Origin: JBQCHF01 sp051954955
GTDB taxonomy: Bacteria > Actinomycetota > Actinomycetes > Motilibacterales > Motilibacteraceae
DNA: 64,000 nucleotides
Direction: 5' to 3'
Assembly (NCBI GenBank): GCA_051954955.1
Contig: JBQCHF010000192.1
Span: 1 to 64,000, forward strand
Both the position numbers and the translations under genes were made by a program. Below are positions 1 to 7,888 of this stretch, in pieces. The notes below the pieces were generated by a model. That model was not told the origin of the DNA. It did not search any database and saw only the letters and a list, made by a program, of their open reading frames with translations. Within the stretch, counting starts at the first letter, position 1, and every line of letters begins with the position of its first letter.

Positions 1-369
1 CGCCCATCCGGGTCGGGGGATCAGGCAGAACGGGTGGCCGGCCGGGTCGGCGAAGACGGTTCCGTCCGCGCGGTCGAGCCCCCGCGCCCCGAGGGCCCGC
101 ACCTCGGGCGCGGCGGCCTCGACGTCGTCGACCATGACGTCCAGGTGCATCTGCTGCGGGTGGTCGGGGTCGGGCCACCGCGGCGGCCGGTGGTGGGGGG
201 CGAGCTGGAAGGCGAGCCCGGAGGTGCGCTCGTCACCGGCCACCACCACGAAGTCCTCGCTGCGGTAGGTGATCGGCTGACCGAGCACCGCCGACCAGAA
301 CTCGGCGCAGGCCAGCGGGTCGGGCGCGTCGATGACGAGGTGGTGGCGGCGGCCGATCGCTCGGGTCAT
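1..369 (-). CDS. VOC (glyoxalase-like) family protein, 3' end cut by window edge
   Basis: The frame starts at an ATG (complement of 367-369) and stays open to base 1, so 123 residues are visible and the C-terminus lies outside. The product begins MTRAIGRRHHLVIDAP and ends HPFCLIPRPGW, the usual pattern of a one-domain glyoxalase/bleomycin-resistance fold: an N-terminal beta strand with His, a DAPDPLACAEFW helix, LHDVMVDD-like second half (here MHLDVMVDDVE), and the DPAGHPFCL closing motif. Substrate cannot be told from sequence. It lies downstream of hflX on the same strand but a very strong hairpin (391-430) separates them, so it probably has its own promoter. Confidence 0.8.
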   Translation of the reverse strand, partial: MTRAIGRRHHLVIDAPDPLACAEFWSAVLGQPITYRSEDFVVVAGDERTSGLAFQLAPHHRPPRWPDPDHPQQMHLDVMVDDVEAAAPEVRALGARGLDRADGTVFADPAGHPFCLIPRPGWA

Positions 370-390
370 GCCCGCATCCAAGCCGCGCGC

Positions 391-430
391 CGGCCCGCCG
401 TCGACCCCTGCTGGGGTCGACGGCGGGCCG
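391..430 (-). terminator. 18-bp perfect hairpin after hflX
   Basis: Arms 391-408 and 413-430 are perfect reverse complements (CGGCCCGCCGTCGACCCC and its complement) around a TGCT loop. It starts 13 nt beyond the hflX stop on the minus strand and ends just before the VOC gene start. There is no U-tract, as is common for actinobacterial intrinsic terminators. It is symmetric and could act in both directions. Confidence 0.75.
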
Positions 431-442
431 TGGTGTCGATGC

Positions 443-2032
443 TTAGACGACCGAGACCGCGAAGGCCGCCAGCTCGCCGGCCAGCGCCTCGGAGACGCGC
501 GCCTTGAGCAGCGTGCCCTCGCCGTGGTGCTCCTCGAGCAGCACCTCGCCATGCTCGTGCACCCGGTGCACCAGGTCCCCACGGGAGTACGGCACGAGCA
601 CCTCCACCGCGACCTGCGGACGCGGCAGCAGCTCCTCGATCCGGGCCCGCAGCTCGTCCAGCCCCCGCCCGGTGCGGGCCGAGACGACGACCGCGGTGGG
701 CTCCTGCCGGCGCAGCCGGGCCAGCACCAGCGGGTCGGCGGCGTCGGCCTTGTTGATCACGACCAGCTCGGTGACCTTGGCCGCGCCGACCTCGGCGAGC
801 ACCTCACGCACCGACTGCAGCTGGGTCTCGGGCTCGGGGTGGCTGCCGTCCACGACGTGCAGCACCAGGTCGGCGTCGCCGACCTCCTCCAGGGTGGAGC
901 GGAAGGCCTCGACCAGCTGATGCGGCAGGTGCCGCACGAACCCGACGGTGTCGGCCAGCGTGAAGGCGCGGCCGTCGGAGGTCTCGGCCCGGCGCACCGT
1001 GGGGTCGAGGGTGGCGAACAGCGCGTTCTCCACCAGCACCCCAGCGCCGGTGAGCCGGTTGAGCAGGCTGGACTTGCCGGCGTTGGTGTAGCCGGCGATC
1101 GCCACCGAGGGGACCGCGTGGCGACGGCGCTCCTGCCGTTTGGTGTCCCGTGCGGTGCCCATGTCGGCGATCTCGCGGCGCAGCTTGGCCATCCGGTTGC
1201 GGATGCGGCGCCGGTCGGTCTCGATCTTGGTCTCACCGGGGCCGCGGGTTCCGAAGCCGCCACCGCCGGCCACCCGACCGCCGGCCTGGCGGGACATCGA
1301 CTCACCCCAGCCGCGCAGGCGCGGCAGCATGTACTGCATCTGCGCCAGCGCCACCTGCGCCTTGCCCTCCCTGCTCTTCGCGTGCTGGGCGAAGATGTCC
1401 AGGATCAGCGCGGTGCGGTCGATGACCTTGACCTTGACGACGTCCTCGAGATGGATCAGCTGGCCGGGGGTCAGCTCGCCGTCGCAGATCACGGTGTCGG
1501 CGCCGGTGGAGACGACGATCTCGCGCAGCTCGCGGGCCTTGCCCGAGCCGACGTAGGTGGCTGGGTCGGGCCGGTCGCGCCGCTGCACCAGGCCCTCGAG
1601 CACCTGCGAGCCGGCCGTCTCGGCCAGGGCCGCGAGCTCGGCCAGGGAGTTCTCGGCCTCCTCCGCGGTGCCCTCGGTCCAGACACCGATCAGGACGACC
1701 CGCTCCAGACGCAGCTGGCGGTACTCGACCTCGGTGACGTCGGTGAGCTCGGTGGACAGGCCGGCGACGCGACGCAGGGCCTGGCGGTCGGCCAGGTCGA
1801 GCTGGTCGCCGTCGAAGCTGTCCCTGGCCCAGTCGTCCTGCTCGTGGCCGACAGCGTCGCGCGCGTCGGCGTCGAGCAGGTCGTAGGAGTCCTCGCGAGC
1901 GTCATCACGCTCGAACGGGTTGGTGCTGGCGGGAGTGCTCAGGGCGACCTCACGGGCAGTCGTGTCAGATGTCGGTGCAGGAGCGGTGGTGCGGGCGGAG
2001 CTGCTGGTGACGTGCTCAGACAGCGTGCTCAT
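443..2032 (-). CDS. hflX: GTPase HflX
   Basis: Ribosome-associated GTPase that rescues or splits stalled ribosomes. The 529-residue product has the HflX N-terminal domain (LERVVLIGVWTEG, then the glycine-rich YVGSGKARELR), the long coiled helix with GRVAGGGGFGTRGPGETKIE and the G domain: P-loop AGYTNAGKSSL, DTVGFVRHLP (G3) and NKAD (G4). An acidic N-terminal extension of about 80 residues precedes the conserved part. Start chosen at the ATG giving MSTLSEHV; an upstream in-frame ATG at 2068 would add 12 residues. hflX next to dapF and miaA is the usual actinobacterial order, although here three genes are inserted between hflX and dapF. Confidence 0.93.
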   Translation of the reverse strand: MSTLSEHVTSSSARTTAPAPTSDTTAREVALSTPASTNPFERDDAREDSYDLLDADARDAVGHEQDDWARDSFDGDQLDLADRQALRRVAGLSTELTDVTEVEYRQLRLERVVLIGVWTEGTAEEAENSLAELAALAETAGSQVLEGLVQRRDRPDPATYVGSGKARELREIVVSTGADTVICDGELTPGQLIHLEDVVKVKVIDRTALILDIFAQHAKSREGKAQVALAQMQYMLPRLRGWGESMSRQAGGRVAGGGGFGTRGPGETKIETDRRRIRNRMAKLRREIADMGTARDTKRQERRRHAVPSVAIAGYTNAGKSSLLNRLTGAGVLVENALFATLDPTVRRAETSDGRAFTLADTVGFVRHLPHQLVEAFRSTLEEVGDADLVLHVVDGSHPEPETQLQSVREVLAEVGAAKVTELVVINKADAADPLVLARLRRQEPTAVVVSARTGRGLDELRARIEELLPRPQVAVEVLVPYSRGDLVHRVHEHGEVLLEEHHGEGTLLKARVSEALAGELAAFAVSVV

Positions 2033-2147
2033 ACGTCTGTGCCCAACACCCCGCGGGGAGCGATCCATCCCCGCCAGGGTGGCACGCCCCCCGGCGAGAG
2101 GTCACGGGGATAAGCACGATCAGCGCGTCGAGCAGGGTGCGCCGGCG

Positions 2148-2591
2148 TCAGGAGACGGCGTCCGTCATCAGCCGGGTCAGCTCCTGCTCCACGGCGGGGG
2201 TCCAGCGCACCAGCGCGAAGGACACCGGCCACATCTCGCCGTCGTCGAGGTGGGACGGGTCCTGGAACTCGAGCGTGGAGTAGCGCATCCCGAACTTGCC
2301 GGAGTTCTTGAACGCGACCACGACCTTGCCCTCGGCGTTGGCGTAGGCGGGCATCCCGTACCAGGTCTTCGCCGACAGCCCCGGGGCGGACGCGGTGATG
2401 GTGGCGTGCACCCGCTCGGCCAGCGCCCGGTCCTCGGGTGTCATGGCAGCGATGGCGTCCAGGCAGGCCTGCAGCTCGTCGGCCTTCTTGGCGCCCTTCC
2501 TGCCTTCGGCGCGCAGCTCGGCGGCCCGCGCCTTCATGGCGGCCCGCTCCTGCGCGCTGAAGCCCTCGCTGTCGGCGGTCTGTGCGGTCAT
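2148..2591 (-). CDS. DUF1801-type protein (YdhG-like fold)
   Basis: A 147-residue soluble protein starting MTAQTADSEGFSAQERAAMKAR, with an N-terminal Lys/Arg/Ala-rich helix (residues about 10-45) followed by a compact alpha/beta domain with ASAPGLSAKTWYGMPAYAN, VVVAFKNSGKFGMRYSTLEF and a C-terminal helix ending LTRLMTDAVS. The TWYGMPAY and FKN segments resemble the DUF1801/YdhG family, whose biochemical role is not established. GGAG lies upstream of the ATG. No operon partner: 115 nt separate it from hflX and 121 nt from the MerR gene. Confidence 0.75.
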   Translation of the reverse strand: MTAQTADSEGFSAQERAAMKARAAELRAEGRKGAKKADELQACLDAIAAMTPEDRALAERVHATITASAPGLSAKTWYGMPAYANAEGKVVVAFKNSGKFGMRYSTLEFQDPSHLDDGEMWPVSFALVRWTPAVEQELTRLMTDAVS

Positions 2592-2712
2592 CCTCGGCTC
2601 CTTCCACTGCCGGCCCGGCGGCCGACGGAGACGAACCTAGGCGGCCGCGGGGCCGGGGACTTCTCGATTCCTGCCCGAGCCGTCCCCGGCCGCTCTCCGG
2701 GGGCAGCGGGGC

Positions 2713-3870
2713 TCAGTCGCGGCGGACCGGCATCAGCAGCGCGGCGGGGCGCTCGGCGGCGGGCAGGCGCAGCGCGAGCGGCGCCGGCGGCCCGTCGACC
2801 CCGAGCACCAGCTGGCCACTGCCCGGTGCGCCCGACGAGGGCGCCTCCAGCGCGTCCAGGGCCTGGAGCAGGAAGTCGCGGTTCACCGCCAGCTCCACCC
2901 CGCGGTCCTCGCTCCCGGCGGTCGGCCCGACCTCGACGCCGTCCTCCGCCACCCACAGCACCACCAGGTCGTAGTCGACGCCGTCCTGCTCGCGCTCGCG
3001 CCGCTCGGCGGGCGCGGCCGCCACCGCGTGGCGCAGGGCCGTGACGTCGACGCCCACCTGGTGGCGCTGCCGTCCGGGGAGCAGGCGCCGGTAGGCGGGG
3101 AACTCCGCCTCGACGCCGTCGCTCTGCAGCGGCTCCCCGCCTGCGAGCTCGACCCGCACCGAGCCGCCGCCGTGGGCGGTGTCCACCACGCTCACCTCCA
3201 CGGCGGCCGCCTCGACGCCGGCAGCCAGCCGGGCGCGCAGCTCGTCCAGGACCGGCGTGGGCACCAGCACCTGCACCAGTCCGTCGACGTGCGTGCGCAG
3301 CGGGGCCTCGCCGACAGCCAGCCGGTAGCGGTCGGTGGCGACCAGGCGCAGGACGTCGCCGTCGAGCTCGAGCAGCGCGCCGGACAGCACCGGGGCGGAC
3401 GGGGCGGCGCTGAGGGCGTAGCGGGTGGCGTCGATCGCCGCGGCCAGGTCCTCGGCGGCGACGTGGACGGTGGTGCGGGTGCAGGTCTGGTGACTGGTCA
3501 TGGAGGTCTCCTCGTCGAGCAGGGTGCGGACGCGGGAGGACTCCGCCAGGGCGTCGGCCAGACCGTCCTGCAGCCGGCGCACGTGCCGGTCGAGCACCAG
3601 GTCGGCCGCCGACCGGTCCGGGTCCGACCCGAACGCGGCCCCGAGCAGCTCCGCGACGTCGGCCAGCGGCATGCCGATCCGGCGCAGGTGCGCGACCACG
3701 CGGGCCGCCCTCACCTGCTCGGGGGCGTAGCGCCGGTAGCCGGTGCGCGGGTCGACGTCCAGGGGCGCGAGCAGCCCTTGCTCGTCGTAGAAGCGCAGGG
3801 CGCTCACCGGCAGGCCCGAGACGCGGGCCAGGTCGCCGATGCTGAGCAGCTGCGCGGGGATGTCCTCCAC
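2713..3870 (-). CDS. MerR-type regulator fused to a beta sliding-clamp-like domain
   Basis: Residues about 8-75 are a MerR winged helix (LLSIGDLARVSGLPVSALRFYDEQGLL, then TGYRRYAPEQVRAARVVAHLRRIGMPL), followed by the dimerising helix (to about residue 122). Residues about 128-385 resemble domains 2 and 3 of the DNA polymerase III beta clamp: PVLSGALLELDGDVLRLVATDRYRLAV, FPAYRRLLP, NRDFLLQALDAL and the terminal LLMPVR. Clamp domain 1 is missing. Similar MerR/DnaN fusions are known in actinobacteria, function unsettled. The GTG at 3870 was chosen; a TTG at 3909 would overlap the upstream stop. An internal ATG at 3501 with GAGGAG 7 nt upstream could start the clamp part alone. Probably translationally linked to the SCO6745-type gene. 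Confidence 0.82.
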   Translation of the reverse strand: MEDIPAQLLSIGDLARVSGLPVSALRFYDEQGLLAPLDVDPRTGYRRYAPEQVRAARVVAHLRRIGMPLADVAELLGAAFGSDPDRSAADLVLDRHVRRLQDGLADALAESSRVRTLLDEETSMTSHQTCTRTTVHVAAEDLAAAIDATRYALSAAPSAPVLSGALLELDGDVLRLVATDRYRLAVGEAPLRTHVDGLVQVLVPTPVLDELRARLAAGVEAAAVEVSVVDTAHGGGSVRVELAGGEPLQSDGVEAEFPAYRRLLPGRQRHQVGVDVTALRHAVAAAPAERREREQDGVDYDLVVLWVAEDGVEVGPTAGSEDRGVELAVNRDFLLQALDALEAPSSGAPGSGQLVLGVDGPPAPLALRLPAAERPAALLMPVRRD

Positions 3871-3905
3871 GTCGCCCGACCCTGGGCCCTCGACCTGCTC
3901 GAGGG

Positions 3906-4676
3906 TCAAGCGCTCTGGCTCGTCGTGTCCGGGAAGGCCGCCCGAAGGGCATCGGCGAGGCGCTCGACCAGCTCGGCGCGCTCGGCCGCGTCCAGCACCG
4001 CGTAGGCGCGGCCGGCCAGTGCGTCGGTGGTGTCCTCCGCGCGGGCGTGCAGGGCGCGCCAGGCGTCGGTGGGCTCCGGGTGCGGCTCCGGCCAGTCGAA
4101 GAAGCGGGCGTTGGTCGGCCCGTAGGGGCCGGCGACGACGGCCTGCAGCGGGGTCAGCCCGGCCGCCAGCACGGCCAGCAGGTGCAGGCCGCCGCGGTGC
4201 TCGCGCAGCACGTGCAGCAGCTGGGCCACCCGGGCCGGGCCGTCCTCGGGCAGCGGCAGCGCGCGCCAGCCGGCGAACAGCGGCACCCCCGCCGGGTCGG
4301 CGGCCGCGGTCACCTTCTCCAGCAGGACGGCCAGCTTCTCCGGTTCGGGCAGGTCGGCCAGGCGTCGGCGGCCCCACGCCTGGCAGGCCTGCGCGTAGTC
4401 GTTCGCGGCCTCGAACGGCCCGATGACGGCCAGCGCCGACTCCCAGCACCGGGCGACGGTCCCGGCCGGGAAGAACCCGGCGGCCGCGCGGACGACGTCG
4501 GCGTGCACTGGGCCGAGCACCCCGCAGCGGCCGGCGAAGTAGTAGGACCAGTGGTCCAGGCCGAGCGCCTCGGCGCGGCCCTTCACCTCGCGGCTGAGCA
4601 TGAAGCCGCCGCCGACCTTGGTGACGGCGGGCTTGGCAGCCGCGGCGGTGGCCGTCGGGCGCAGGGTCTCGCTCAC
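3906..4676 (-). CDS. conserved actinobacterial protein, SCO6745-like, function unknown
   Basis: A 256-residue helical, Ala/Leu-rich protein starting at a GTG whose GTGA overlaps the dapF stop (4673-4676). Visible landmarks are VKGRAEALGLDHWSYYFAGRCGVLG, then DVVRAAAGFFP, then FEAANDYAQACQAWGRRRLADL and FFDWPEPHPEPTDAWRALHARAEDTTDALAG. This pattern recalls the SCO6745-type proteins of actinobacteria, which have no assigned activity; I base the name on memory of the family, not on a search. No signal peptide or membrane segment. Translational coupling to dapF suggests co-expression rather than a shared pathway. Confidence 0.7.
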   Translation of the reverse strand: MSETLRPTATAAAAKPAVTKVGGGFMLSREVKGRAEALGLDHWSYYFAGRCGVLGPVHADVVRAAAGFFPAGTVARCWESALAVIGPFEAANDYAQACQAWGRRRLADLPEPEKLAVLLEKVTAAADPAGVPLFAGWRALPLPEDGPARVAQLLHVLREHRGGLHLLAVLAAGLTPLQAVVAGPYGPTNARFFDWPEPHPEPTDAWRALHARAEDTTDALAGRAYAVLDAAERAELVERLADALRAAFPDTTSQSA

Positions 4677-5554
4677 GGGCTCTCCAGGCTCTTCAGGCTC
4701 TCCAGGTTCATGGACCAGTCCGGGTCCAGCTCGCCCTCGGCCACCAGCACGGCCGGGCCGGTGAGCTCGACGTGCCGGTCGGCGCGCTCGGTGACCAGCA
4801 GCCGGCCACCGGGGACGTCCACGGTCCAGGTGCGCTCGGCGTCGTCGGCGGTCTCGAACCCGGCACGGCGGCGGGCGGCCACGCCGACAGCGCAGGCACC
4901 GGTGCCGCACGAGCGGGTCTCCCCCACGCCGCGCTCGTGCACCCGCATCGCCACGTGCGAGGGGCCGGCCGGCACCACGAACTCGACGTTGACGCCGTCG
5001 GGGAACAGGGCATCCGGGCCGACCTGCGGGCGCTCGGTGAGCGCGCCGGCGTCGGCGAGGTCGTCGACGAAGACCACGGCGTGCGGGTTGGGCATGAGCA
5101 GCGCGGTGCCGCTCCAGCTGCGCTCGCCGACCGCGACGACCGGCGCAGCCTTGAGCCGCGGCAGCTCCCACGGCCCCATGTCGACGGTCACCTGGCCGTC
5201 GTCCTCGAACCGGACCTGCTTCACCCCGCCCCGGGTGGCGACGGCGAGCGGGCCCTGCTGCGCGAGGCCGGCGTGCACGAGGTAGCGGGCGAAGACGCGC
5301 ACGCCGTTGCCGCACATCTCCGCGATCGAGCCGTCGGCGTTGCGGTAGTCCATGAACCACTCGGCCTGTTGCGCGAGGGCGGCGGCCTCAGGGTGGGCTG
5401 CGCAGCGGACCACCCGCAGCACGCCGTCGGCGCCCAGCCCGGCGCGGCGGTCGCAGAGGGCGCGGACCAGCGCGTCGGTCAGGTCCAGGGTGCCGTCGGG
5501 GTCGGGCAGCACGACGAAGTCGTTCTCGGTGCCGTGCCCCTTGGCGAAGCGCAT
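4673..5554 (-). CDS. dapF: diaminopimelate epimerase
   Basis: Interconverts LL- and meso-diaminopimelate, the penultimate step of lysine synthesis and the source of DAP for peptidoglycan. The 293-residue protein has both catalytic cysteines in conserved settings: Cys81 in NADGSIAEMCGNGVR and Cys216 in ETRSCGTGACA. The N-terminus MRFAKGHGTENDFVVLPD is typical and fixes the start. It lies 9 nt downstream of miaA and overlaps the following SCO6745-like gene by 4 nt. dapA and dapB are 38-43 kb away in the same window, so the DAP pathway is dispersed. Confidence 0.96.
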   Translation of the reverse strand: MRFAKGHGTENDFVVLPDPDGTLDLTDALVRALCDRRAGLGADGVLRVVRCAAHPEAAALAQQAEWFMDYRNADGSIAEMCGNGVRVFARYLVHAGLAQQGPLAVATRGGVKQVRFEDDGQVTVDMGPWELPRLKAAPVVAVGERSWSGTALLMPNPHAVVFVDDLADAGALTERPQVGPDALFPDGVNVEFVVPAGPSHVAMRVHERGVGETRSCGTGACAVGVAARRRAGFETADDAERTWTVDVPGGRLLVTERADRHVELTGPAVLVAEGELDPDWSMNLESLKSLESP

Positions 5555-5563
5555 GGCTGGATA

Positions 5564-6490
5564 CTAGGCAGCCTCGGCACGGACCTGCGTGAGCGCGCGG
5601 TCGAGGAGGTCCGGGGCGGCGTAGGGCAGCCAGTGCACGCGCGGGTCGCGGCGGAACCAGCTGTCCTGCCGGCGGGCGAACCGTCGGGTGGCGCGCACCG
5701 TCTCCTCCCGGGCCTGCTGCAGGGTCCACTCGCCGGACAGGTGACGCAGCACCTGGGCGTAGCCGAGGGCCCGGCTCGCGGTGCGGCCCTGCGTCAACCC
5801 CTGGGCCACCAGGTGCTCGACCTCGGCGACGAGACCGGCGGCCAGCATCCGGTCCACCCGCGTCTCGATCCGCTCGTCCAGCACCGGGCGGGGCACGTCG
5901 AGGCCCAGCTGCACCGCCGGGACGGCGTACTCCGGCTGCGGGAGGCTCGCGGTGAACGGGCGGCCGGTGATCTCCACGACCTCCAGTGCGCGGACGATCC
6001 GCCGGCCGTTGGTGGGCAGGATCTGCTGTGCAGCAACGGGATCCTGCTCGGCCAGGCGCTGGTGCAGCGGGCCCGGGCCGACGTCTGCGAGCTCGGCTTC
6101 CAGCCGTGCGCGGACGGCGTCGTCGGTGCCGGGGAACTCCATGACGTCCAGCACGGCGCGCACGTAGAGGCCCGAGCCACCGGCCAGCACCGGGACCAGG
6201 CCGCGGGCCCGCACCTCGGCGATCGCGTCGCGGGCCATGGCCTGGAACTCGGCCACGGTGGCGGTCTGGGTGACGTCCAGGACGTCGAGCAGGTGGTGCG
6301 GCACCCCCCGCTGCTCGGCCGCCGTGAGCTTGGCGGTGCCGACGTCCATGCCGCGGTAGAGCTGCATGGAGTCGGCGTTCACCACCTCCCCGCCCAGGGC
6401 CAGGGCGAGGTCGACGGCGAGGTCGGACTTGCCGGCCGCCGTCGGGCCGACGACGGCCACGACGGGCAGCGCGCTCATAGCGACCATCAT
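5564..6490 (-). CDS. miaA: tRNA dimethylallyltransferase
   Basis: Transfers a dimethylallyl group to N6 of A37 in tRNAs reading UNN codons; MiaB then adds the 2-methylthio group. The product (308 residues) has the P-loop GPTAAGKS at residues 15-22, NADSMQLYRGMDVGTAK, the LAGGSGLYVRAVLD motif and the late FARRQDSWFRRDPRVHWL region. Start taken at the first ATG with GGAGGAG upstream; ATGs 3 and 12 nt further in are alternatives. It is followed by dapF after 9 nt, as in mycobacteria, and miaB is 2 kb upstream in the same direction. Confidence 0.95.
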   Translation of the reverse strand: MMVAMSALPVVAVVGPTAAGKSDLAVDLALALGGEVVNADSMQLYRGMDVGTAKLTAAEQRGVPHHLLDVLDVTQTATVAEFQAMARDAIAEVRARGLVPVLAGGSGLYVRAVLDVMEFPGTDDAVRARLEAELADVGPGPLHQRLAEQDPVAAQQILPTNGRRIVRALEVVEITGRPFTASLPQPEYAVPAVQLGLDVPRPVLDERIETRVDRMLAAGLVAEVEHLVAQGLTQGRTASRALGYAQVLRHLSGEWTLQQAREETVRATRRFARRQDSWFRRDPRVHWLPYAAPDLLDRALTQVRAEAA

Positions 6491-6560
6491 CTCAGGCGAC
6501 TCCTCCTATTCACCGTAGGAGACTGGCGATCTCGGCCTCGATGGGTGTTGGGTGGAAGAC

Positions 6561-6764
6561 ATGGGAATGTTCGACGAGCTCAAGGACAAGGCCGAGCAGG
6601 CCGTCGACGCGCACGGCGAGCAGGTCGGCCAGGGCCTGGACAAGGCCGGCGACCTCATCGACGAGCGGACCGGGGGCACGTACTCCGGCCAGATCGACAC
6701 CGGGGTGGACAAGGCCAAGGACGTGCTCGACGGGCTCGACGGCCGCGACGACGACATCCGCTGA
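6561..6764 (+). CDS. MT0933-like antitoxin-family small protein
   Basis: A 67-residue highly charged helical protein starting MGMFDELKDKAEQAVDAHGEQ and containing DKAGDLIDERTGGTYSGQID and a repeat-like DTGVDKAKDVLDGLDG. This pattern (amphipathic helices around TGGKYxxxID) is that of the MT0933/Rv0909 family annotated as antitoxins. Start is the ATG at 6561 (a GTG 9 nt upstream is the next option). It is the only plus-strand gene between hflX and miaB and lies head-to-head with miaA. No toxin-like reading frame is next to it, so an antitoxin role is doubtful; proteins of this type also look like generic stress proteins. Confidence 0.72.
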   Translation: MGMFDELKDKAEQAVDAHGEQVGQGLDKAGDLIDERTGGTYSGQIDTGVDKAKDVLDGLDGRDDDIR

Positions 6765-6848
6765 GGACGGGGGCAGCTCCGCGCATGGGTGGGTCTCCGC
6801 CACGCCTCTCTGCGTAGCGGGGGCTCACCCGTGCATCGGGTGTGCGGC

Positions 6849-7556
6849 TCAGGCGCGGCGCCAGGCGGCGACGAGGTAGCCGACGCCATAGGGCGCCTCG
6901 TGCGCGAGCAGCTCGGCGTGCCAGGCGATCCGGCCCGCGGCGCCGGCCAGCACCTGCCAGGCGGCACGGCCGGCGGCCAGCAGCCGGGCCGACTCGGCCG
7001 GCTCCAGGGCGAGCAGCGCGTCGACGTCGGCGTCGGCCAGCGCGGCGGCCACCGCGTCGTCGTGCGGGATCGCCGCGGCGTCGACGTAGCCGGGCGAGCG
7101 GTCGGTGCGCCGGGCACTGGCATCGCCTATGGCCAGCAGCGCCACCCGGTCGGCCCGGGCGGCGAGCCGCTCCCCCAGCGCCGCGCACTCGTCAGTGGGG
7201 GCGTCGGCGGCGACGCTGTGCAGCAACAGGGGCGGCGGGCTTCCAGGCCGACGTTCCACCAGCCACCGACCCAGCGCGAGCGGGAGCGGGAGGTCGCCGC
7301 GCCCGGGCGGCCCCTCCCCGGCGCGCAGCCGCACCGGCGGGCCGTAGGGCTCCAGCCCGGCCGGAGCGTCGACCGGGTGCTCGCGGCTGGCCGGGCCGCC
7401 CCCCACGACGACGACCAGCTCCGGCTCGGCCTCGAGCAGCGCCGCGACCGCCCGGTCGCAGGCCGCGCGCAGCCCGTCGAGCTCGGCGGCGGCACCGGCG
7501 GCCGCCTGCGGCACCAGCAGCGGCGGGTGCGGGCAGACCGCGGCGGCGACGAGCAC
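6849..7556 (-). CDS. LigB-like class III extradiol dioxygenase-fold protein (Rv2728c-like)
   Basis: The 235-residue product starts at a GTG giving MLVAAAVCPHPPLLVPQ; the PHPPLLVP signature and the later VVVGGGPASREH and LLHSVAAD segments recall the fold of class III (LigB/MEMO) extradiol dioxygenases. Position between miaA and miaB matches Rv2728c of M. tuberculosis. Substrate unknown and activity not demonstrated for this subfamily; only some of the usual metal ligands are visible (His in PHPP, the His of REHP and IPHDD). The frame is open far upstream, but the conserved part begins at this start. Confidence 0.7.
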   Translation of the reverse strand: MLVAAAVCPHPPLLVPQAAAGAAAELDGLRAACDRAVAALLEAEPELVVVVGGGPASREHPVDAPAGLEPYGPPVRLRAGEGPPGRGDLPLPLALGRWLVERRPGSPPPLLLHSVAADAPTDECAALGERLAARADRVALLAIGDASARRTDRSPGYVDAAAIPHDDAVAAALADADVDALLALEPAESARLLAAGRAAWQVLAGAAGRIAWHAELLAHEAPYGVGYLVAAWRRA

Positions 7557-7888
7557 GGTCGCGACGTTACCGGCGGCGAGGTCGCCCCGCCCTCCGGCGC
7601 CGGCCCGCACCGCCTGGCCCTTGACCGTTTTGCGCACACGACCCCGGTGCCAAGAACGGCGTGTCGGGCACCAGGCAGCTCGACACGCCGAGGTCCGGAC
7701 CGACCCTGTGTGCGCAAAACGGACTCTGGTCCAACTGTCGAGCGCCGATGCCGACGTGCGCACAGCCACCTACGGGCGAGCGGCCTGTCGAGGCCCGAGG
7801 ACCCGACACGCGGCCTCCCAGCCCACCGTGCGCCATCGGTCTACGTCACAGCGGCTCGTCCCAGCCGGACGCCGAATCCTGCCGGCCC
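7557..7888. other. 332-nt intergenic region without a credible gene
   Basis: Between the unknown gene ending at 7889 and the start of the LigB-like gene at 7556, both on the minus strand. No frame here shows family motifs or a good ribosome site. It is dominated by the nested inverted repeat at 7625-7722 and must also hold the promoter of the LigB-like gene. Confidence 0.6.
7625..7722. repeat. 98-bp nested inverted repeat
   Basis: Outer arms 7625-7639 (CCGTTTTGCGCACAC) and 7708-7722 are perfect 15-bp complements; inner arms 7657-7666 (CGGCGTGTCG) and 7681-7690 are perfect 10-bp complements with a 14-nt loop. The unpaired stretches between outer and inner stems are 17 nt on both sides, giving a symmetric internal loop. 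The AT-rich TTTTGCGCA core stands out in this GC-rich DNA. It could be a transcription-stop structure or a small repeated element. Confidence 0.75.

Noticed and set aside
332..2113. 593-codon open frame on the plus strand opposite hflX
   Set aside because: Mirror of a GC-rich gene: low-complexity Leu/Gly/Arg/His composition and no family motifs, while the minus strand encodes a clear HflX.
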